DNA of 34,022 bases from Limosilactobacillus coleohominis (GTDB lineage: Bacteria > Bacillota > Bacilli > Lactobacillales > Lactobacillaceae), in the NCBI RefSeq assembly GCF_016901675.1, contig NZ_JACJKU010000009.1:1-34022 (forward strand), read 5' to 3'. Position 1 is the first letter of the stretch, and every line of letters begins with the position of its first letter. The position numbers and the translations under genes were made by a program. The notes beneath the pieces are model-generated. The model had not been told where the DNA came from and ran no database searches. It saw nothing but the letters and a program-made list of their open reading frames with translations. This document shows positions 15,449 through 24,726 of the stretch, piece after piece.

Positions 15449-16441
15449 ATGAAAATCATTATGTTTGGTACAAAGCCAATTGAAAAGTCTTATGCTGAAG
15501 CATGGGAAAAGAAGACCGGTAACGAAGTCAAAATGGTTGCCGACTTGTTAAACGACGACACTGTTGACATGGCAAAGGGATTTGATGGGGTTATTACTCA
15601 ACAAACTCAATCATTAGGCAGCGCTGATGTTTACAAAAAGCTGGCTAGCTTCGGTATTAAGCAGATTGGTCTCCGGACAGCTGGTTTTGACATGGTTGAT
15701 TTGGATGCCGCTAAAGCAAACAACATTACGATTACCCGGGTTTCAATTTACTCACCACGGGCAATTGCTGAAATGGGTGTCACCCAAGCAATGTACTTAA
15801 ATCGTAAAATTGGACTATTTAACCAACGAATGGAAGAAGATCACGACTTTAGTTGGGCTCCCGACTTAGTATCTAACGAAATCTTCAACCTTACAGTAGG
15901 GATCATTGGTTTAGGCCACATTGGTGGTGCTACCGCCCAAATCTATAAGGCCCTGGGTGCAAAAGTAATTGCTTACGACCCATTCTACGATCCAGAACAA
16001 GAAGCATTTGTAGATTACACTGATTTGGACACCGTTTTAAAGGAATCAGACATTATTAGTCTGCACACTCCACTGTTCCCAAGCACAAAGAACATTATTA
16101 ATGCGGATACTCTAAAGAAGATGAAGAATTCTGCATACCTTATCAACATGGCACGTGGTGGCTTGGTTGATACTCAAGCATTAATTAAGGCATTACAAGA
16201 CGGCGAAATTGCCGGTGCTGGTCTGGACACGTTGGCGGATGAAACTACATACTTTGGCAAGAAAGTTTCCGCAGATGAAGTTCCAGAAGACTACAAGACA
16301 TTAGCTGCAATGCCAAATGTTGTGGTAACTCCACACGTTGCCTTCTTTACTAAGACTTCAGTACGGAACATGGTTGAAATTGCTTTGAATGACACCGTTA
16401 CGATTATTAACGGTGGCAAGACCCGTAATGCAATTCGCTAA
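15449..16441 (+). CDS. ldhD: D-lactate dehydrogenase (D-2-hydroxyacid dehydrogenase)
   Basis: A 330-residue NADH-dependent dehydrogenase that reduces pyruvate to D-lactate, a major fermentation end product in heterofermentative lactobacilli. The nucleotide-binding motif GLGHIGG is at 154-160. The catalytic triad is Arg236 (MARGGLVD), Glu265 (LADETTYF) and His296 (VTPHVAFFT), matching the known D-LDH positions. Length is typical. The ribosome site GGAAAGGGG precedes ATG 15449. A -10 hexamer TATACT at 15403-15408 has no good -35 box. Hydroxyisocaproate dehydrogenase is a close alternative, but the sequence fits D-LDH. A terminator follows at 16459. Confidence 0.92.
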   Translation: MKIIMFGTKPIEKSYAEAWEKKTGNEVKMVADLLNDDTVDMAKGFDGVITQQTQSLGSADVYKKLASFGIKQIGLRTAGFDMVDLDAAKANNITITRVSIYSPRAIAEMGVTQAMYLNRKIGLFNQRMEEDHDFSWAPDLVSNEIFNLTVGIIGLGHIGGATAQIYKALGAKVIAYDPFYDPEQEAFVDYTDLDTVLKESDIISLHTPLFPSTKNIINADTLKKMKNSAYLINMARGGLVDTQALIKALQDGEIAGAGLDTLADETTYFGKKVSADEVPEDYKTLAAMPNVVVTPHVAFFTKTSVRNMVEIALNDTVTIINGGKTRNAIR

Positions 16442-16458
16442 TTAATCTGGTTAATGAC

Positions 16459-16500
16459 AAAGGGACCGTGGCCTGCTATGAGGTCATAGTCCCTTTCTTT
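16459..16500 (+). terminator. Terminator after ldhD
   Basis: AAAGGGAC paired with GTCCCTTT, with an inner stem TGGCCT/AGGTCA, then CTTTGTT. Confidence 0.75.
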
Positions 16501-16518
16501 GTTATTTGAGGTGAGAAA

Positions 16519-17265
16519 ATGATGGAAATTACAATTCAACGGGATGGTTTAAAATTACATGGGTTGTTGGAAGGAACGACGACCTTAGAAAATGATACTG
16601 TTGTAATCTTGATGCACGGCTTCAAGGGTGATTTGGGTTATGACGAAAATAAGATATTACCAGTCGTTGCTCATGCATTAAATCAAGTTGGCCTGCCAAC
16701 TCTACGTTTTGATTTTGATGGTTGCGGTAAGAGTGACGGCAAGTTTGAAGACATGACGGTACTAAGCGAACTTTTGGATGGCATGAAAGTGATTGATTTT
16801 GCTCATCAAAAAATGAAGGCTCAGCACATTTACCTGGTGGGACACTCCCAAGGCGGAGTAGTAGCCTCTATGCTCGCGGCTTATTATCATGATGTCATTG
16901 AAAAATTAGTACTGCTTGCCCCAGCTGCTACACTCAAAAGCGATGCTTTGCAGGGTGTTTGCCAGGGGAGTACTTACGACCCGATGCATATTCCAAGCAG
17001 TGTAATGGTAGATGGCTTTAAAGTTGGTGGCGATTATTTCCGTACCGCCCAATTATTGCCGATTTACGAAACTGCCCAGCATTTTGATGGTCCAGTTTTA
17101 CTGATTCATGGGACAGCGGATCACGTGGTTTCACCTGAAGCCAGCAGAAAGTATCACGTCATTCTGCCACAGAGTGAACTTCATTTAATCGATGGCGAGA
17201 ACCATATGTTAGATGGGGCACATCGTCCAGAGATTGTAAAATTAGTGACCGACTTTCTCAAATAG
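16519..17265 (+). CDS. Alpha/beta hydrolase, cinnamoyl (feruloyl) esterase of the LJ0536 type
   Basis: A 248-residue intracellular serine hydrolase. From memory it is strongly similar to Lactobacillus johnsonii LJ0536 along its whole length: the N-terminal RDGL, the block FDGCGKSDGKFEDMTVL, LVGHSQGGVVASMLAA and LVLLAPAATLKSDAL. The triad is Ser110 (GHSQGG), Asp201 (HGTADHVVS) and His229 (ENHML). This is offset by exactly four from the LJ0536 triad. Such enzymes split ferulate and other hydroxycinnamate esters from plant material. The stretch between about 135 and 185 would form the substrate lid. Either of two adjacent ATG codons (16519 or 16522) may start it, with GAGGTGAG just upstream. Confidence 0.88.
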   Translation: MMEITIQRDGLKLHGLLEGTTTLENDTVVILMHGFKGDLGYDENKILPVVAHALNQVGLPTLRFDFDGCGKSDGKFEDMTVLSELLDGMKVIDFAHQKMKAQHIYLVGHSQGGVVASMLAAYYHDVIEKLVLLAPAATLKSDALQGVCQGSTYDPMHIPSSVMVDGFKVGGDYFRTAQLLPIYETAQHFDGPVLLIHGTADHVVSPEASRKYHVILPQSELHLIDGENHMLDGAHRPEIVKLVTDFLK

Positions 17266-17287
17266 CACTAAATCAACATGGAAGCAC

Positions 17288-17334
17288 AAAAAAGGTCCAA
17301 GCGTTCGGCATTTCCGAATGCTTAGACCTTTTTA
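17288..17334. terminator. Bidirectional terminator between the esterase and hflX
   Basis: An imperfect stem (AAAAGGTC...AAGC...TTCGG with its complement) flanked by A and T runs between convergent genes. Confidence 0.85.
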
Positions 17335-17359
17335 TGTAGCATACTGTTAAACTTTGATA

Positions 17360-18637
17360 CTATTCCACAACGTATTTTTCGAATCGCTGCAGATCACTTG
17401 GACTGATTTCCACCTTAAGAAGGGTTCCATCGTTTTGGTATTCAGTATTAGTGATATTAGCGTGTTCGTTTAAGTATGAAACGACATGACCATCGGTAAA
17501 TGGCACCAACAATTGTGCGTCACGGTAGTTATTAAACAAGTGTTGCTTGATAACTTTGGTTAACAAATCCAGTGATTCCTTATTTTTGGCGGAGATCACA
17601 ACATGGTCATCGCCCTCCATGGTTGGAAATTCGTAACTGGTTTTATCAGCTTTGTTGAATACGTAAACCATTGGAATATCATCAATCCCGATCTGCCGTA
17701 GCGTTTTTTCGGTAGTTTTGATCATTTCTTCCTTGTGCGGATCAGAATAGTCAATCACCTGAATGAGTAAATCAGCCTTAGCAGCTTCTGTCAACGTAGA
17801 TTTAAAAGCTTCAATCAAGTGGGTAGGCAACTTTGAAACAAACCCGACCGTGTCACTTAAAATGAAACGCTTTTGATCAGGAAGAGTTAGTTGACGAACG
17901 CTAGTATCAAGCGTGGCAAATAACATGTCCTTTTCAAAAACTTCTTTTTCTTTGGAGATACCATAGCGGTCAATCATCTTATTCATGATCGTTGATTTAC
18001 CGGCGTTGGTATAACCAACTAAGGCCGCTGTTGGGATTGCACTCTTATCACGAAGAGCACGCTTAGTGGCTTCGGACTTATTAATTTGCTTTAACTCACG
18101 CCGTAAGTGGCTAATATTTTTTTGAATGACCCGCCGGTCCATTTCAATTTGCGTTTCACCGGCACCACGGTTGGTAAATCCGGATCCTCCACCAGTTTGC
18201 TGGTCTAAGCGCTGGTTAGCAGCCGTGTGCAAACGAGGAAGACGGTATTCCAATTGAGCAATTTGAACTTGGATTTTAGCTTCTTTGGTTTGAGCTCGCT
18301 TAGCGAAAATTTCCAAAATCAACGCGGTGCGGTCAATTACCCGAATGCCAATTTCGTCATTCAGATTGCTTAATTGACTAGGCGACAATTCATCATTGGT
18401 AATAATGGTGGTTACATTTTCCGCAGCCGCAATGTTTTTAATTTCTTCAATTTTACCCTTACCAAAGTATGTGGCTGCATTAGGACGATCTAAAACTTGA
18501 TCAACCCGGTCGACAACATCCATTTGATTGGCCTGAGCAAGTTCCTTTAACTCGATCATTGAGTAATCATAATCTTCTTGGCCAGTATCAAGGCCGGTGA
18601 CAATCACCTTTTCATCAGCTTGTATGGTGGTATCCAT
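17360..18637 (-). CDS. hflX: Ribosome-associated GTPase HflX
   Basis: A 425-residue GTPase that binds the 50S subunit and splits stalled or inactive ribosomes. The N-terminal HflX domain includes YFGKGKIEEIK near residue 57. The glycine-rich GFTNRGAGETQIE segment is at 153-165, and the P-loop GYTNAGKST is at 208-216. Further G motifs are DTVGFVSKLP and NKAD. Length is normal. It starts 18 bases after the histidine phosphatase gene, with a strong GGGGGA ribosome site, so the two form an operon. Confidence 0.95.
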   Translation of the reverse strand: MDTTIQADEKVIVTGLDTGQEDYDYSMIELKELAQANQMDVVDRVDQVLDRPNAATYFGKGKIEEIKNIAAAENVTTIITNDELSPSQLSNLNDEIGIRVIDRTALILEIFAKRAQTKEAKIQVQIAQLEYRLPRLHTAANQRLDQQTGGGSGFTNRGAGETQIEMDRRVIQKNISHLRRELKQINKSEATKRALRDKSAIPTAALVGYTNAGKSTIMNKMIDRYGISKEKEVFEKDMLFATLDTSVRQLTLPDQKRFILSDTVGFVSKLPTHLIEAFKSTLTEAAKADLLIQVIDYSDPHKEEMIKTTEKTLRQIGIDDIPMVYVFNKADKTSYEFPTMEGDDHVVISAKNKESLDLLTKVIKQHLFNNYRDAQLLVPFTDGHVVSYLNEHANITNTEYQNDGTLLKVEISPSDLQRFEKYVVE

Positions 18638-18655
18638 TGATGTGTGTTTTCCCCC

Positions 18656-19312
18656 TTACTTATCAGGAATTTGTAATTGGTTATAAAAATCTACATGTGT
18701 ATTATTTTGATCTAACGTTAATTTAGTAATGCTGCCGTTAAGTGGCGCTTCAGTCTCTTGACCATCGCCGAAGCGGTCGACAATGGCTGAAATGGTCATA
18801 CCATGGGAAACGACAACGCTGACGCTATTGTCAGGCAAATTACGGAGGCGACGGAAGCCCTTATCGAGACGTTTCCAAAATTCATCATGGGATTCTGCAT
18901 TATGGAAAGGATCACTTGCGGCGATCATATCCTGTACTTTTGCAATACCATGTTGGTCGAAAATTTCTCTAAAGTTGGTGAATTTTTGTGGGGCTCCAAC
19001 CATGACAGCACTCTGTGCATCATCTGAACCTTCAAAGTAGCCAAAGAATTCCTCACGGAAAGCGGGTTCCTTAATTGGTGCAGTAATTTTGTCAGTAGGA
19101 TGGTGCTCTAAAATAATGTTAGCAGTATCAACCGCCCGCTTTAGGTCACTGCTAAACAAGTAATCAAAATCTAAGTTGGCAAGGGCATGACCCGCATTAG
19201 AGGCGTCTTCTTTGCCCTTGGCGGTTAATGGAGTATCAGACCAGCCTTGCATGCGGTGGTATAGGTTAAAAAATGTTTCCCCATGTCGTACAAAATAAAC
19301 AACGTTCGCCAT
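18656..19312 (-). CDS. Histidine phosphatase family protein (phosphoglycerate-mutase-like)
   Basis: A 218-residue cytosolic phosphatase of the branch-1 histidine phosphatase superfamily. The phosphate-accepting His10 lies in the motif RHGETFFN (9-16). The second catalytic histidine is in VVSHGMTIS, and a conserved Arg and Glu pair lies between them (SSDLKRA; EPAFREEFFG). The substrate is not evident; family members act on sugar phosphates, nucleotides or proteins. An excellent ribosome site (AAAGGAGG) supports ATG 19312. It is the first gene of an operon with hflX. Confidence 0.87.
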   Translation of the reverse strand: MANVVYFVRHGETFFNLYHRMQGWSDTPLTAKGKEDASNAGHALANLDFDYLFSSDLKRAVDTANIILEHHPTDKITAPIKEPAFREEFFGYFEGSDDAQSAVMVGAPQKFTNFREIFDQHGIAKVQDMIAASDPFHNAESHDEFWKRLDKGFRRLRNLPDNSVSVVVSHGMTISAIVDRFGDGQETEAPLNGSITKLTLDQNNTHVDFYNQLQIPDK

Positions 19313-19384
19313 AGAAATCCTCCTTTAGCACACCGATAATATTAGTACTATTTTATCATACTTAACGGGTTATAGAAGGCGGGG

Positions 19385-20041
19385 CTACTTAATCATTCGG
19401 TTTCGTTTCATAACACGACGCTTAATAAGCCGGTTAATGCCTAAAGCCATTGCAGGAATCATTAAAACGATGATGAGGAGTAACAAAAGGAGTGAGAAGT
19501 GTTCTTTTACAAACGGAATTGTTCCGAAATAATAGCCGACTAAGGCAGCAATCAGGACCCATAGGAGCGTGCCGAAGAAGTTACCAACAACAAATCTGGA
19601 AAATTTGAAGCCAGCTGACCCGGAAATTAATGGAACAAAGGTCCGAATTAACGGGACAAACCGGCCAAAGATCACTGCTTTGATACCATGACGTTCGAAA
19701 AAGTCATGTGCAACTTGCCAATTAGGTCCCATTACTTTTTTTCGTAACCAAGACCACTTCATTAGTCGAGTACCAATGGTGTAATTTACGATGTCACCAA
19801 GAAAGGCGGCTACAAAAAATCCACAAATCAACACGCTTAATTTGATTGAGTTAGTGTTTAAGGCGGCTAATGATGACGCTACAAAGATCAGTGATTCACC
19901 GGGCAACCACGGGAAAATCACCAGGCCAGTTTCCATGAAGGTGATGGTAAACAAGATCATGTATCCCCAACCGCCGGTGGCGTTAAAGATGGGGATGATA
20001 ATCTCTGGAATATGGGTCAGTCCATAAATCACTTGGTCCAT
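19385..20041 (-). CDS. DedA-family membrane protein
   Basis: A 218-residue membrane protein of the DedA/VTT family. The hallmark is the block FGRFVPLIRTFVPLISGSAGF (about residues 125-145), preceded by PWLPGESLIF near residue 50. DedA proteins are linked to lipid-carrier flipping and membrane homeostasis; some members are undecaprenyl phosphate translocases. The C-terminus is strongly basic. The start is ATG 20041, 8 bases after AGGAG; an in-frame GTG at 20050 is rejected. A possible promoter has TTGACC at 20107-20102 and TAAAAT at 20082-20077 with a long 19-base spacer. It is divergent from helD and separated from the phosphatase operon by 72 bases. Confidence 0.88.
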   Translation of the reverse strand: MDQVIYGLTHIPEIIIPIFNATGGWGYMILFTITFMETGLVIFPWLPGESLIFVASSLAALNTNSIKLSVLICGFFVAAFLGDIVNYTIGTRLMKWSWLRKKVMGPNWQVAHDFFERHGIKAVIFGRFVPLIRTFVPLISGSAGFKFSRFVVGNFFGTLLWVLIAALVGYYFGTIPFVKEHFSLLLLLLIIVLMIPAMALGINRLIKRRVMKRNRMIK

Positions 20042-20138
20042 GTGCAACACTCCTTTTGGCGGTAATACTTATCTCTATTTTACTGTTAATTTGTCAGGAA
20101 AGGTCAAAGTATTGTAAGCTTTATAACTTTTTTATGAC

Positions 20139-20170
20139 TTTCAATATTGGAATTGAAAAAATGCTATAAT
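20139..20170 (+). promoter_or_regulatory. helD promoter region with inverted repeat
   Basis: TATAAT at 20165-20170 is a consensus -10 box, with no clear -35 box. The perfect inverted repeat TTTCAAT-(6)-ATTGAAA (20139-20158) covers the -35 area and may be an operator. Confidence 0.45.
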
Positions 20171-20206
20171 AGATAAATTAAAAATTAAGTAAGGAGCTTT
20201 TTAGTT

Positions 20207-22510
20207 GTGGCTGAATCAGTTTTGAAAAAAGAACAAGCCCACCTCGATCACGTGATTGAGGAAATTAAAAAGGCAGAAAAAAAGGCCGATAGTAAAATCT
20301 CAACGGCCAAAAAAGACATTCATAACCTAAGTAAGGATTTTGATACGATCCACATGAACACCACCACGTATTCAGGAATGATGGATACGGCGATGTCAGT
20401 GCGGACTCAGCAGCAAATGCTGGACGAACGGGAAAATAGCTGGCAACACGCTGCCGACCGTTTATCGACTTTGAAACGATTAGAAGCAAAACCATACTTT
20501 GCACGGATTGATTTTCAAGAGAAAAATGGTCAACAACCCGAAACGATCTATATTGGGCTAGCTTCTTTCTCCGATCATCCTGACCATTTTCTGGTTTATG
20601 ACTGGCGGGCACCCATTTCATCAATTTATTATGATGGGGAATTAGGAAATGTCTCTTACGACACTCCAGATGGCCAGGAAACAGTCAACGTAAAGCTCAA
20701 ACGGCAGTTTCAAATTGAAGATGGCGTGATTGTTACCCTGTATGATACTGATGAAGCGGTCACGGATCAGATGTTGCTGTCGGCGTTGAGTAATCATTCC
20801 AGCAACAAGATGAAGAGTATTGTTTCTACGATTCAAAAGACCCAAAACGCCATTATCCGGAATACCAAGGACGATCTGTTATTTGTTCAGGGAGCTGCCG
20901 GATCAGGTAAAACCGCGGCAGTGCTTCAACGGGTTGCTTGGTTGCTCTACCGTTACCGTGGAAATCTGTCAGCTTCACAAGTGGTCTTATTTAGTCCTAA
21001 CCAACTATTCAATGACTACATTGACCAAGTTTTGCCAGAACTTGGTGAACAGAATATGGTGCAGTTGACGTACTACCAATATGTTAACCGCCGGGTTCCT
21101 CGGCTAAAGGTAGCTACTTTGAAACAACGGTTTGAACAAAGCGACCAAGGTATTAATGATAAAGCGGTTCGATTACTGAGCAGCTTAGAGTATTTCAAAG
21201 CAGTGACGAATTATGCAAAACGGTTAGGAACAGATGGACACCTGCATTTCCGTAATTTGATGTTTAATGATCGAGTTTTTGTGCCAAAGGAACGCATTAA
21301 AGAAATCTACTATTCTTTCAATCGGACTTACAACCTTGGTAACCGCCTTGACGGTACCAAAGAAGAATTGACTAAATACCTGAACCGACGAATTGGTACT
21401 GAAATGCGTGCCAAGTGGGTCGAAGAACAAATCCAAAGCATGAGTCAAGAAGAACTAAACGTCCTGTACGCAAATCATCCCCAAGCATTTGCTAATGACC
21501 AAGCAGAGAATAAGTTCTTGTCACGGATGATTGTGATGAATGCTTTCCGGCCGATTAAACGGGCCATTGATCATAACCGGTGGCTAAATATCAATGCTCA
21601 ATATGTTCATTTATTAAGGGTCACCTCGAAGATTATTAACCTGGACAACTTTTGCATTAGCCAGGAAGAATGGCGCCAATATGTTGACCAACAAGTAGCC
21701 AATTTAAAGAATCATCAGATTAGCGCTAACGGTATTTCCGTTTACCTATACTTATACGACCTTTTAACAGGTAAACGCGGTGAACGTGATATTCGTTATG
21801 TCTTCGTTGATGAAGTGCAGGATTATGACGCATTCCAATTGGCCTACTTAAAATTCTGTTTCCCACGTGCCAAGTTCACACTTCTAGGTGATTTGAACCA
21901 GGCAATCTTTACTCATGAAAATAGTAAGAAACTATTGAAAGAGTTAGGAACGATGTTTGATCCTGAAAAAACTTCCGTAGTTCAGTTGACGAAATCGTAC
22001 CGGTCTACGAAAGAAATTACAGACTTTACCCGGGAAATATTATTAGATGGTGAAGCGATCGAAGCCTTCGATCGGCCGGGTGAATTACCTGAAGTTATCA
22101 TAAATAATAGTCAAGCGGGGGCCGTTCAAGACGTCATGAAGACGTTGCAAAAGTATCAAGACCAGCACGATAAGATTGCTGTGATCGGTAAGACACTTGC
22201 GGATAGTCAAGAAATTTCAGAACAATTAAAGCAACAAGGAATTGATAACACACTGATTCGGACTGAAAACCAAAGGCTGGTAGACGGAATCATAGTTGTG
22301 CCTTCCTATCTTGCAAAGGGTCTTGAATTCGATGCAGTGGTTGTTTGGGATGCCAATGATAATAAGTACCCCGAAGAAGATGAGCGTCAATTACTCTACA
22401 CAATTGCTTCGCGGGCAATGCATGCCCTTACCATTACGGCGGTTGGCCAGGTTACCCACCTGCTTGATCGGGTTAATCCATCTCTGTATACCATTCAGAA
22501 TAATTCTTAA
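20207..22510 (+). CDS. helD: RNA polymerase recycling motor ATPase HelD
   Basis: A 767-residue superfamily-1 helicase-like ATPase that releases stalled RNA polymerase from DNA. The N-terminal coiled coil (residues 1 to about 90, rich in Lys and Glu) would enter the polymerase secondary channel. The 1A domain carries Walker A GAAGSGKT at 229-236. Later motifs are FVDEVQDYDAFQ (Walker B), LLGDLNQAIF, LTKSYRSTKE, and a C-terminal block near YLAKGLEFDAV and TIASRAMHAL. Length fits Firmicute HelD. The start is GTG 20207, after AAGGAG. Because it lacks nuclease motifs and has the channel arm, HelD is favoured over UvrD or PcrA. Confidence 0.93.
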   Translation: MAESVLKKEQAHLDHVIEEIKKAEKKADSKISTAKKDIHNLSKDFDTIHMNTTTYSGMMDTAMSVRTQQQMLDERENSWQHAADRLSTLKRLEAKPYFARIDFQEKNGQQPETIYIGLASFSDHPDHFLVYDWRAPISSIYYDGELGNVSYDTPDGQETVNVKLKRQFQIEDGVIVTLYDTDEAVTDQMLLSALSNHSSNKMKSIVSTIQKTQNAIIRNTKDDLLFVQGAAGSGKTAAVLQRVAWLLYRYRGNLSASQVVLFSPNQLFNDYIDQVLPELGEQNMVQLTYYQYVNRRVPRLKVATLKQRFEQSDQGINDKAVRLLSSLEYFKAVTNYAKRLGTDGHLHFRNLMFNDRVFVPKERIKEIYYSFNRTYNLGNRLDGTKEELTKYLNRRIGTEMRAKWVEEQIQSMSQEELNVLYANHPQAFANDQAENKFLSRMIVMNAFRPIKRAIDHNRWLNINAQYVHLLRVTSKIINLDNFCISQEEWRQYVDQQVANLKNHQISANGISVYLYLYDLLTGKRGERDIRYVFVDEVQDYDAFQLAYLKFCFPRAKFTLLGDLNQAIFTHENSKKLLKELGTMFDPEKTSVVQLTKSYRSTKEITDFTREILLDGEAIEAFDRPGELPEVIINNSQAGAVQDVMKTLQKYQDQHDKIAVIGKTLADSQEISEQLKQQGIDNTLIRTENQRLVDGIIVVPSYLAKGLEFDAVVVWDANDNKYPEEDERQLLYTIASRAMHALTITAVGQVTHLLDRVNPSLYTIQNNS

Positions 22511-22533
22511 ACTTTTGCCAAAGACCGATATTA

Positions 22534-22565
22534 AGCGTTGCGTCAACGCTGGTTTAGGGTATGAT
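22534..22565 (+). promoter_or_regulatory. ltaS promoter overlapped by a palindrome
   Basis: TTGCGT (22538-22543) and TATGAT (22560-22565) are 16 bases apart. The perfect inverted repeat AGCGTTG-CGT-CAACGCT (22534-22550) covers the -35 box. It has no T run after it, so it is more like an operator than a helD terminator. Confidence 0.55.
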
Positions 22566-22603
22566 GGTAAATGTTGAAAAAGATCATGGAGGAAGAATTT
22601 TAA

Positions 22604-24694
22604 ATGAATGCAGCGTTGAAAAAAATAAGACGCGGTTTAAACACCAAACTCGGCTTCTTTATCTTTACGGTTTTGTTATTTGCCATAAAGAGTTATTGGG
22701 CCTACAAGACAAAGTTTAATTTAGGAGTGAAAGGGACTGTTCAACAGTTCCTACTAGCTTTCAATACGTTACCAGCAGCGATAATTCTGATTGGGATTGC
22801 ACTATATTTCCGGGGACGATTGTCTTACTGGCTAATGTGCCTCATTAATTTCCTGTTATCGACCTGGCTGTTTGCGAACATTCTGTATTACCGAGAGTTC
22901 TCTGATTTCATTACCTTTAACGTTATTAAGGGTAGTGGAGCCACTTCTAATAACCTGGGAAAGAGTTTCTTAGGCATTATGCGGCCAAGTGACTTTGGTG
23001 TTTACGTTGATGTAATCATTATTGTGCTAATTTTACTGTTCCACGTTGTTAGAGTTGATATGCGGTACTTTAAGATTCGGTATGCCACTACCATTACGGT
23101 CATTGGTTTTGCGCTCTTTGGTGCTAACTTAGGAATGGCCGAAAGCAACCGGAGCCAATTATTAACACGGACATTTGATAACAACTACATTGTTAAGTAC
23201 CTTGGACTTGAAGCCTACACGGTCTACGATGGTGTCAAAACCACCCATAGTAGTGCTGTGAAAGCTAAGGCTAGTGCTAGGGATATGGCTCCAGTTCAAC
23301 GGTGGATCAAGAAAAACTATGCTGGACCGAATATCCAATATTATGGCAAAGCCAAGGGTAAGAACATTATTATTATCCACTTGGAAAGTTTCCAACAATT
23401 CTTGATTGATTACAAAGTTAACGGACAGGAAGTTACTCCTAACTTAAATAAGTTGTACCACGCGGACAATACGTTGTCGTTTGACAACTTCTTCCACCAA
23501 GTTGGTCAAGGGAAGACAGCGGATGCTGAAATGATGCTGGAAAACTCCTTGTTTGGTTTGCCAGAAGGTTCAGCAATGGTTACCGATGGGACTACTAACA
23601 CTTTCCAATCTGCACCTGCACTATTACACCAAAAGCTTGGTTATACAACCGCTTCCTTCCATGGTGACGTTCCGAGCTTCTGGAACCGTGATAATGCGTA
23701 TAAGTCATTTGGTTATGACTACTTCTTTAGTAAGCAATATTACCCAACTACTAAAGATGGTGAAGTTGGTTACGGAATGAAAGATAAGATCTTCCTCAAA
23801 GATTCCGCAAACTACTTAGATCAATTGCCACAACCGTTCTATGCTAAGTTGATTACGGTTACCAACCACTATCCATACCTCTTGGATAAGAAGAACAAGT
23901 CAATTGATGCTTTGAAGACGGGTGATGATACCGTTGATCCATATGTTCAAACGGCTCATTACCTTGACCAATCCGTCGGTGAACTGTTGAACTACTTAGA
24001 CAAGACCGGTTTACGGAAGAACAGTGTTCTGGTTCTTTACGGTGACCACTACGGAATTTCTAACAACCACCAACCAGCAATTGCTAAGATCTTTAACAAG
24101 AAGTCTGTTAACAACTATGATTTGGCAATGTTCCAAAAAGTACCATTCATGATTAACATGGACGGTCTTAAGGGTGGCGTTAACCACACTTATGGTGGTG
24201 AAATTGACGTTCTTCCAACACTGGAAGACCTCTTAGGAATTAGCTCCAATAAGTACATTCAATTTGGCCAGGACCTCTTATCTAAGAAGAACAACCAGAT
24301 TGTGCCATTTAGAAATGGTGACTGGGTAACACCTAAGTATACGAAGTACAATGGTGATTACTACTACTCCAAGAGTGGTAAACAAATTAAGAAACTGTCA
24401 GCTAGCCAAAAGAAGCAAACTGATAAGATTCAAAAATGGGTTACTACTGACCTAGGCCTTTCCGACAAGGTCATGAATGGGGACTTGTTACGGTTCTACA
24501 AGCTACCTGGCTTCAAGAAGGTCGACAAGAAGAGCTATTCATACAACCTGCAAAAGGCATTGAAGAAGCTGAAGACTGATAAGAAGCGGAAGAATAGTGT
24601 ACGAGCACAAAATGGCAATAAGTCAACGGTCAACGACTATTCAACGGATGCACCAGAACTAGAGAATAGTTCAAGTCAAAAGTTTCCTAAATAA
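22604..24694 (+). CDS. ltaS: Lipoteichoic acid synthase family protein (LtaS type)
   Basis: A 696-residue membrane enzyme that polymerises glycerol phosphate from phosphatidylglycerol into lipoteichoic acid. Five hydrophobic segments occupy about residues 15-205. An extracellular sulfatase-like domain follows, with Glu261 (HLESFQQF), the catalytic threonine Thr305 (QGKTADAE), and Asp481-His482 (YGDHYG) as manganese and active-site residues. The C-terminal 60 or so residues are lysine- and serine-rich and probably disordered. The domain order matches LtaS, and the size is slightly long because of the tail. The gene has its own promoter with a palindrome over the -35 box, and a strong terminator after it. 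A second LtaS or an LTA primase elsewhere in the genome cannot be excluded. Confidence 0.93.
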   Translation: MNAALKKIRRGLNTKLGFFIFTVLLFAIKSYWAYKTKFNLGVKGTVQQFLLAFNTLPAAIILIGIALYFRGRLSYWLMCLINFLLSTWLFANILYYREFSDFITFNVIKGSGATSNNLGKSFLGIMRPSDFGVYVDVIIIVLILLFHVVRVDMRYFKIRYATTITVIGFALFGANLGMAESNRSQLLTRTFDNNYIVKYLGLEAYTVYDGVKTTHSSAVKAKASARDMAPVQRWIKKNYAGPNIQYYGKAKGKNIIIIHLESFQQFLIDYKVNGQEVTPNLNKLYHADNTLSFDNFFHQVGQGKTADAEMMLENSLFGLPEGSAMVTDGTTNTFQSAPALLHQKLGYTTASFHGDVPSFWNRDNAYKSFGYDYFFSKQYYPTTKDGEVGYGMKDKIFLKDSANYLDQLPQPFYAKLITVTNHYPYLLDKKNKSIDALKTGDDTVDPYVQTAHYLDQSVGELLNYLDKTGLRKNSVLVLYGDHYGISNNHQPAIAKIFNKKSVNNYDLAMFQKVPFMINMDGLKGGVNHTYGGEIDVLPTLEDLLGISSNKYIQFGQDLLSKKNNQIVPFRNGDWVTPKYTKYNGDYYYSKSGKQIKKLSASQKKQTDKIQKWVTTDLGLSDKVMNGDLLRFYKLPGFKKVDKKSYSYNLQKALKKLKTDKKRKNSVRAQNGNKSTVNDYSTDAPELENSSSQKFPK

Positions 24695-24697
24695 ACG

Positions 24698-24726
24698 AAA
24701 AGAGCGCTAATAAGGCGCTCTTTTTT
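24698..24726. terminator. Bidirectional terminator between ltaS and the GNAT gene
   Basis: Stem AAAAGAGCGC paired with GCGCTCTTTT, flanked by A and T runs, between convergent genes. Confidence 0.9.
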
